Shown piece by piece: positions 5,860 through 8,401 of a stretch of DNA of 8,401 nucleotides. Both the position numbers and the translations under genes were made by a program. The number at the start of each line of letters is the position of its first letter. Positions within the stretch are counted from its first letter, which is position 1. The DNA lies in contig WLRE01000057.1 of assembly GCA_009698045.1 (NCBI GenBank), forward strand, positions 1 through 8,401, read 5' to 3'. The notes below the pieces were generated by a model that made no database searches, was not told where the DNA came from, and saw only the letters and a program-made list of their open reading frames with translations. The stretch comes from Actinomycetota bacterium. GTDB lineage: Bacteria; Actinomycetota; Actinomycetes; Nanopelagicales; Nanopelagicaceae.

Positions 5860-6536
5860 CCAAGATTCTCGTCGTGGAAGATGAACCTTCCTTCTCAGAG
5901 CCACTCGCGTACCTATTAGGTCGTGAAGGTTTTGAAGTCCGCGTCTCTGAATCTGGCCCCGCCGCACTAGAAGATTTCGATCGCCACGGAGCCGATTTAG
6001 TACTCCTTGATCTCATGCTTCCTGGTATGTCTGGCACCGAGGTCTGTCGCCAATTACGAACTAAATCAAATGTGCCAGTCATCATGTTGACCGCTAAAGA
6101 TAGTGAAGTCGATAAAGTCGTAGGGCTTGAACTCGGCGCCGACGACTATGTAACTAAGCCATACTCAGCACGCGAACTTGTCGCACGCATCCGCGCAGTA
6201 CTGCGTCGTCACGGCGAAGAAGATAATCATTCCGATGGCGTCATTACAGCTGGTCCAGTACGTATGGATGTTGAACGCCACCAGGTCAGCATTAATGGCG
6301 AAACGCAGCAGTTCCCACTTAAAGAGTTTGAACTACTTGAGTTCTTGATTCGTAACTCAGGTCGCGTTCTTACACGAACTCAGTTGATCGACCGCGTATG
6401 GGGCAGTGATTACTTTGGCGATACCAAGACTCTAGATGTTCACGTCAAGCGTTTGCGCGCCAAGATAGAGAAAGACCCCGCCAATCCGATTTTAATTCAG
6501 ACGGTGCGGGGCCTTGGTTATAAGTTTGAGGCGTAA
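5856..6536 (+). CDS. regX3: OmpR/PhoB-family response regulator RegX3 (PhoP of the phosphate regulon)
   Basis: 226 residues, essentially the same length as M. tuberculosis RegX3 (227). It is the DNA-binding partner of SenX3 and, in relatives, activates phosphate-scavenging genes from GTTCAC-type boxes. The receiver domain (1-118) has the acidic pair Asp9/Glu10 in LVVEDE, phospho-acceptor Asp52 in LVLLDLMLPGMSG, Thr79 in MLTAKD and Lys101 in DDYVTKPYS. The C-terminal winged-helix domain (about 128-226) includes FPLKEFELLEFLIRNSGRVLTR and ends with DVHVKRLRAKIE and TVRGLGYKF, typical of the OmpR/PhoB class. It starts in an ATGA overlap with the senX3 stop and has a strong GGAGGAG site, giving tight coupling to the kinase. 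Only 3 bases separate its stop from that of the convergent lpqE-like gene. Confidence 0.95.
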   Translation: MTKILVVEDEPSFSEPLAYLLGREGFEVRVSESGPAALEDFDRHGADLVLLDLMLPGMSGTEVCRQLRTKSNVPVIMLTAKDSEVDKVVGLELGADDYVTKPYSARELVARIRAVLRRHGEEDNHSDGVITAGPVRMDVERHQVSINGETQQFPLKEFELLEFLIRNSGRVLTRTQLIDRVWGSDYFGDTKTLDVHVKRLRAKIEKDPANPILIQTVRGLGYKFEA

Positions 6537-6539
6537 GGC

Positions 6540-7031
6540 TTAATTACCTACGTTCGCGTAATCGCCCTCTTTAAGAACTACTAATACATCTGCATTAATA
6601 ACTTCTTGGCTTGCGAAAGTTATTGTTACAGGCACGCGCTTTCCGGCCTCTACATTAAGTCCAGGAACTCGCCCAGATGCATTTGCGATATCGCCAGCAA
6701 AGGTCACTGGAGCATTTGTTTCTAGCACTGGATTAGTTGGATTAATTTCGGCTGCAATCTCATTTGCGGTGATAGAGACAATTGCATCATTTTGAGCGCC
6801 AGTATTGATGAAAGTTCCAATGAATACTCCTGAACCATCTTCTTGTGCAACAAGAGTCAGGTTGCGAACTTTGATTGAACCTTGATCAACTTCTACGCCA
6901 TCTGTTACTTGCTTAATCATTCGTGTTGGGGCATCAGCACCATTTGCGCATCCTGTCAAGAGTAAAGATGCAGCGATGAAAAACCCTGATATAGGCGTCA
7001 AATAATGGTTATTTCGATTTTTAAGAGGCAT
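6540..7031 (-). CDS. LpqE-like lipoprotein (PCu(A)C/DUF461-related), function uncertain
   Basis: 163 residues. The N-terminus has basic residues (KNRNNH), a hydrophobic stretch (ISGFFIAASLLL, 14-25) and a lipobox LTGC with Cys28 as the lipidation site, so it should be a membrane-anchored extracytoplasmic lipoprotein of about 135 mature residues. The remainder is beta-rich (IKVRNLTLVAQEDGSGVFIGTFINTG; later VTITFASQEVINADVLVVL), consistent with the immunoglobulin-like fold of PCu(A)C/DUF461 proteins. The mature part has no His and only Met38, so the His/Met copper ligands of true PCu(A)C chaperones are absent. M. tuberculosis lpqE (Rv3584) sits divergent from carD in the same way and has similar sequence features, which is the main basis for the name. 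The role is unknown. The start codon lies 7 bases after a -10-like TACCAT. Confidence 0.75.
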   Translation of the reverse strand: MPLKNRNNHYLTPISGFFIAASLLLTGCANGADAPTRMIKQVTDGVEVDQGSIKVRNLTLVAQEDGSGVFIGTFINTGAQNDAIVSITANEIAAEINPTNPVLETNAPVTFAGDIANASGRVPGLNVEAGKRVPVTITFASQEVINADVLVVLKEGDYANVGN

Positions 7032-7044
7032 AGGGGTAATGGTA
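7032..7044 (-). promoter_or_regulatory. Candidate promoter (-10 element) of the lpqE-like gene
   Basis: On the minus strand TACCAT (plus 7039-7044) is followed by 7 bases and the ATG, so the transcript would be leaderless or nearly so. It shares positions 7043-7044 with the -10 element of carD on the other strand, so RNA polymerase could hardly occupy both promoters at once. Confidence 0.45.
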
Positions 7045-7065
7045 TCCTTGGCTTCTATCGAAAGG
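7040..7065 (+). promoter_or_regulatory. Candidate extended -10 promoter and ribosome binding site of carD
   Basis: TGG-TATCCT (7040-7048) has the TGn extension plus a -10 hexamer; the -35 region is T-rich without a clear match. Transcription would begin near 7055, leaving a leader of about 20 bases containing GAAAGG (7060-7065), 9 bases before the carD ATG. Unlike mshA, gpmA, phoU and senX3, carD therefore appears to have a short leader with a Shine-Dalgarno sequence. Confidence 0.45.
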
Positions 7066-7074
7066 CCAAATTGA

Positions 7075-7557
7075 ATGTCATTTAAGGTCGGCGAAACCGT
7101 TGTATATCCCCATCACGGAGCGGCTCTCATTGAAGCTATTGAGACCCGGACCATTAAAGGCGAAGAGAAGATTTACCTAGTTCTCAAAGTGGCCCAAGGC
7201 GACCTCACCGTTCGAGTTCCCGCAGATAATGTTGATCTTGTAGGCGTCCGCGACGTTGTCGATAGCGCTGGATTAGACCGCGTATTTAATGTTTTGCGTC
7301 AGCCATACACCGAAGAGCCAACTAACTGGTCACGTCGTTACAAGGCAAATGTCGAAAAGCTTGCGTCAGGCGATGTCATCAAGGTTGCAGAAGTTGTTCG
7401 CGATCTCTATCGCCGCGACCTCGACCGTGGACTTTCTGCTGGTGAGAAGCGCATGCTCTCTAAGGCAAAGCAGATTTTGATCTCAGAGCTTGCACTCGCA
7501 GAGCGCACCGATGAAGAGAAGGCCGGCGTAATTCTCGACGAGGTTCTCGCTTCCTAA
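7075..7557 (+). CDS. carD: CarD family RNA polymerase-binding transcription factor
   Basis: 160 residues, against about 162 in M. tuberculosis CarD. CarD binds the RNA polymerase beta subunit and stabilises the open complex, notably at rRNA promoters. The N-terminal RNA polymerase-interacting domain opens with FKVGETVVYPHHGAALIEAI and contains Arg25, a beta-contacting residue in the mycobacterial protein. The C-terminal helical DNA-binding domain has NWSRRYKANVEKL with Trp85, at the same number as the mycobacterial tryptophan that wedges into the upstream edge of the bubble, and continues to LSAGEKRMLSKAKQILISELALA. All the functional residues I can name are present. It is divergent from the lpqE-like gene and 11 bases upstream of ispDF, as in the M. 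tuberculosis lpqE-carD-ispD-ispF region. Confidence 0.96.
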   Translation: MSFKVGETVVYPHHGAALIEAIETRTIKGEEKIYLVLKVAQGDLTVRVPADNVDLVGVRDVVDSAGLDRVFNVLRQPYTEEPTNWSRRYKANVEKLASGDVIKVAEVVRDLYRRDLDRGLSAGEKRMLSKAKQILISELALAERTDEEKAGVILDEVLAS

Positions 7558-7568
7558 TCGGTTCGCTT

Positions 7569-8401
7569 ATGAACCAATATTCCACAACCGCAGTCATCAT
7601 TCCGGCTGCGGGCAGCGGTGAGCGGCTAGGCGCTAATCTCCCTAAAGCACTTGTCCAGATTGTTGGGCGCACACTTCTTGAACATTCATATTTCAGACTC
7701 TCTCCAGTTGCGGCACAAGTTATTGTTGCCGCGCCTGCTGGTTTCGAAGATAACTTCCGTGAACTCTTAGGCGATAGTGCCACCATTGTCACAGGCGGAA
7801 CTACTCGCACTCAAAGCGTTAAATCTGCGCTCGCAGCTCTCCACCCAGATATCAAATATGTACTTGTTCATGATGCAGCTCGCGCACTTGCATCAACGGA
7901 TTTAGCAGAGCGAGTTTTAGCAGCACTGGCAGGGGGAGATGTTGCAGTCATTCCAGGCCTTGCCGTGGCAGATACGATTAAGGAGATAGATAACGATTCC
8001 GAAGTTCTCGCTACCCCCGATCGTTCTCACTTAGTAGCGGTGCAGACTCCGCAGGGTTTTGATCGTCAGACACTTGTCGATGCTCACCAGTCCGGCGTGG
8101 AAGCTACCGACGATGCAGCGCTAGTTGAACTACTTGGTAAAAAAGTTCGCATTATTCCCGGCGAAGCAAGTGCATTCAAAATTACTCACCCCGAAGATAT
8201 CCAGCGCGCTGTCAATTTCTTGACCGAGAATAAGTCTTCAGATATTCGTGTTGGAATTGGTACAGATGCACATGCTTTCTCTGCAGATGCATCAAGACCC
8301 ATGTGGCTTGCTGGATTGCATTGGCCAGATGAAATTGGTGTAGATGGACACTCTGACGGCGACGTAGCAGCACATGCGATATGCGATGCACTTTTTGCCG
8401 C
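7569..8401 (+). CDS. ispDF: Bifunctional IspD/IspF fusion (MEP pathway), 3' end outside window
   Basis: 277 complete codons are visible with no stop. Residues 1 to about 219 are IspD (CTP + MEP to CDP-ME): the CTP-binding loop IPAAGSGERLGANLPKAL with Lys26, GGTTRTQSV (76-84), VLVHDAARAL (98-107), AVQTPQGF (157-164), TDDAALVE (180-187) and AFKITHPED (202-210). After a linker of about seven residues (TENKSSD) the same frame enters IspF, which cyclises CDP-ME 2-phosphate to MEcPP: VGIGTDAHAF with metal ligands Asp233 and His235, then GHSDGDVAAHAICDAL with His269. Roughly the last 100 residues of IspF, including later active-site residues, lie beyond the edge. In M. tuberculosis the two are separate adjacent genes; fusions are known in other bacteria. 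The ATG is 11 bases after the carD stop without a clear ribosome binding site, so coupling to carD is likely. Confidence 0.92.
   Translation, partial: MNQYSTTAVIIPAAGSGERLGANLPKALVQIVGRTLLEHSYFRLSPVAAQVIVAAPAGFEDNFRELLGDSATIVTGGTTRTQSVKSALAALHPDIKYVLVHDAARALASTDLAERVLAALAGGDVAVIPGLAVADTIKEIDNDSEVLATPDRSHLVAVQTPQGFDRQTLVDAHQSGVEATDDAALVELLGKKVRIIPGEASAFKITHPEDIQRAVNFLTENKSSDIRVGIGTDAHAFSADASRPMWLAGLHWPDEIGVDGHSDGDVAAHAICDALFA

Noticed and set aside
6534..6542. TAAGGCTTA near-palindrome at the regX3/lpqE-like junction
   Set aside because: It is produced by two opposing stop codons close together and is too short for an operator or terminator claim.
6543..6562. Possible terminator hairpin downstream of regX3 (TACG-TTCG-CGTA)
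   Set aside because: The stem is only 4 bp, has no following T tract and lies inside the coding sequence of the lpqE-like gene; an alternative 5-bp pairing is equally weak.
8220..8232. Separate IspF start at the in-frame TTG (8220)
   Set aside because: The IspD frame has no stop codon before or after this point, so translation reads into IspF anyway; internal initiation is possible but has no supporting ribosome binding site.

Overview
The window reads as a chromosomal segment of an actinobacterium. MshA (mycothiol synthesis), CarD, an LpqE-like lipoprotein and a SenX3/RegX3 pair are actinobacterial markers. Base composition by eye is near balanced rather than GC-rich, intergenic gaps are tiny and genes overlap. 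I infer a streamlined, moderate-GC actinobacterium such as the freshwater acI/Nanopelagicales lineage; the sequence alone does not prove this. No RNA genes, mobile elements, CRISPR arrays or clear intrinsic terminators were seen, and no gene-free stretch exceeds 141 bases.

Layout. Left block, all + strand: the 3' part of a nitrobindin-type heme beta-barrel protein (1-477), overlapping an asparaginase II-family gene (470-1408); then mshA (1451-2719), a YbjN-domain gene that starts on the base after the mshA stop (2720-3199), and gpmA (3223-3969). phoU (3970-4626, - strand) meets gpmA tail to tail with no intervening base. A 141-base divergent intergenic region separates phoU from the senX3-regX3 operon (4768-6536). 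An lpqE-like lipoprotein gene (6540-7031, - strand) converges on regX3 with a 3-base gap and diverges from carD (7075-7557). carD is followed after 11 bases by an ispD reading frame that runs without a stop into an IspF domain (7569 to the window end), so it is an IspDF fusion cut by the window edge.

How the genes fit together. From memory, mshA-ybjN-gpm-senX3-regX3 matches the Mycobacterium tuberculosis Rv0486-Rv0491 region, and lpqE-carD-ispD-ispF matches Rv3584-Rv3581c; Streptomyces keeps phoU divergent from phoR-phoP with carD-ispD-ispF nearby. The window therefore joins core redox (mycothiol), glycolysis (phosphoglycerate mutase), phosphate sensing (PhoU/SenX3/RegX3), transcription initiation (CarD) and isoprenoid (MEP pathway) functions.

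The most notable points are: (1) a recurrent TANNNT-N6-ATG arrangement in front of mshA, gpmA, phoU and senX3 (N7 for lpqE), which predicts leaderless mRNAs; (2) a SenX3 homologue with no membrane segment, whose start is fixed by an in-frame stop 18 bases upstream; (3) a single-frame IspD-IspF fusion; (4) two convergent junctions with essentially no space for a terminator; (5) face-to-face overlapping -10 elements between lpqE and carD. I did not find a clearly new multi-gene system; most of the content is conserved actinobacterial core.
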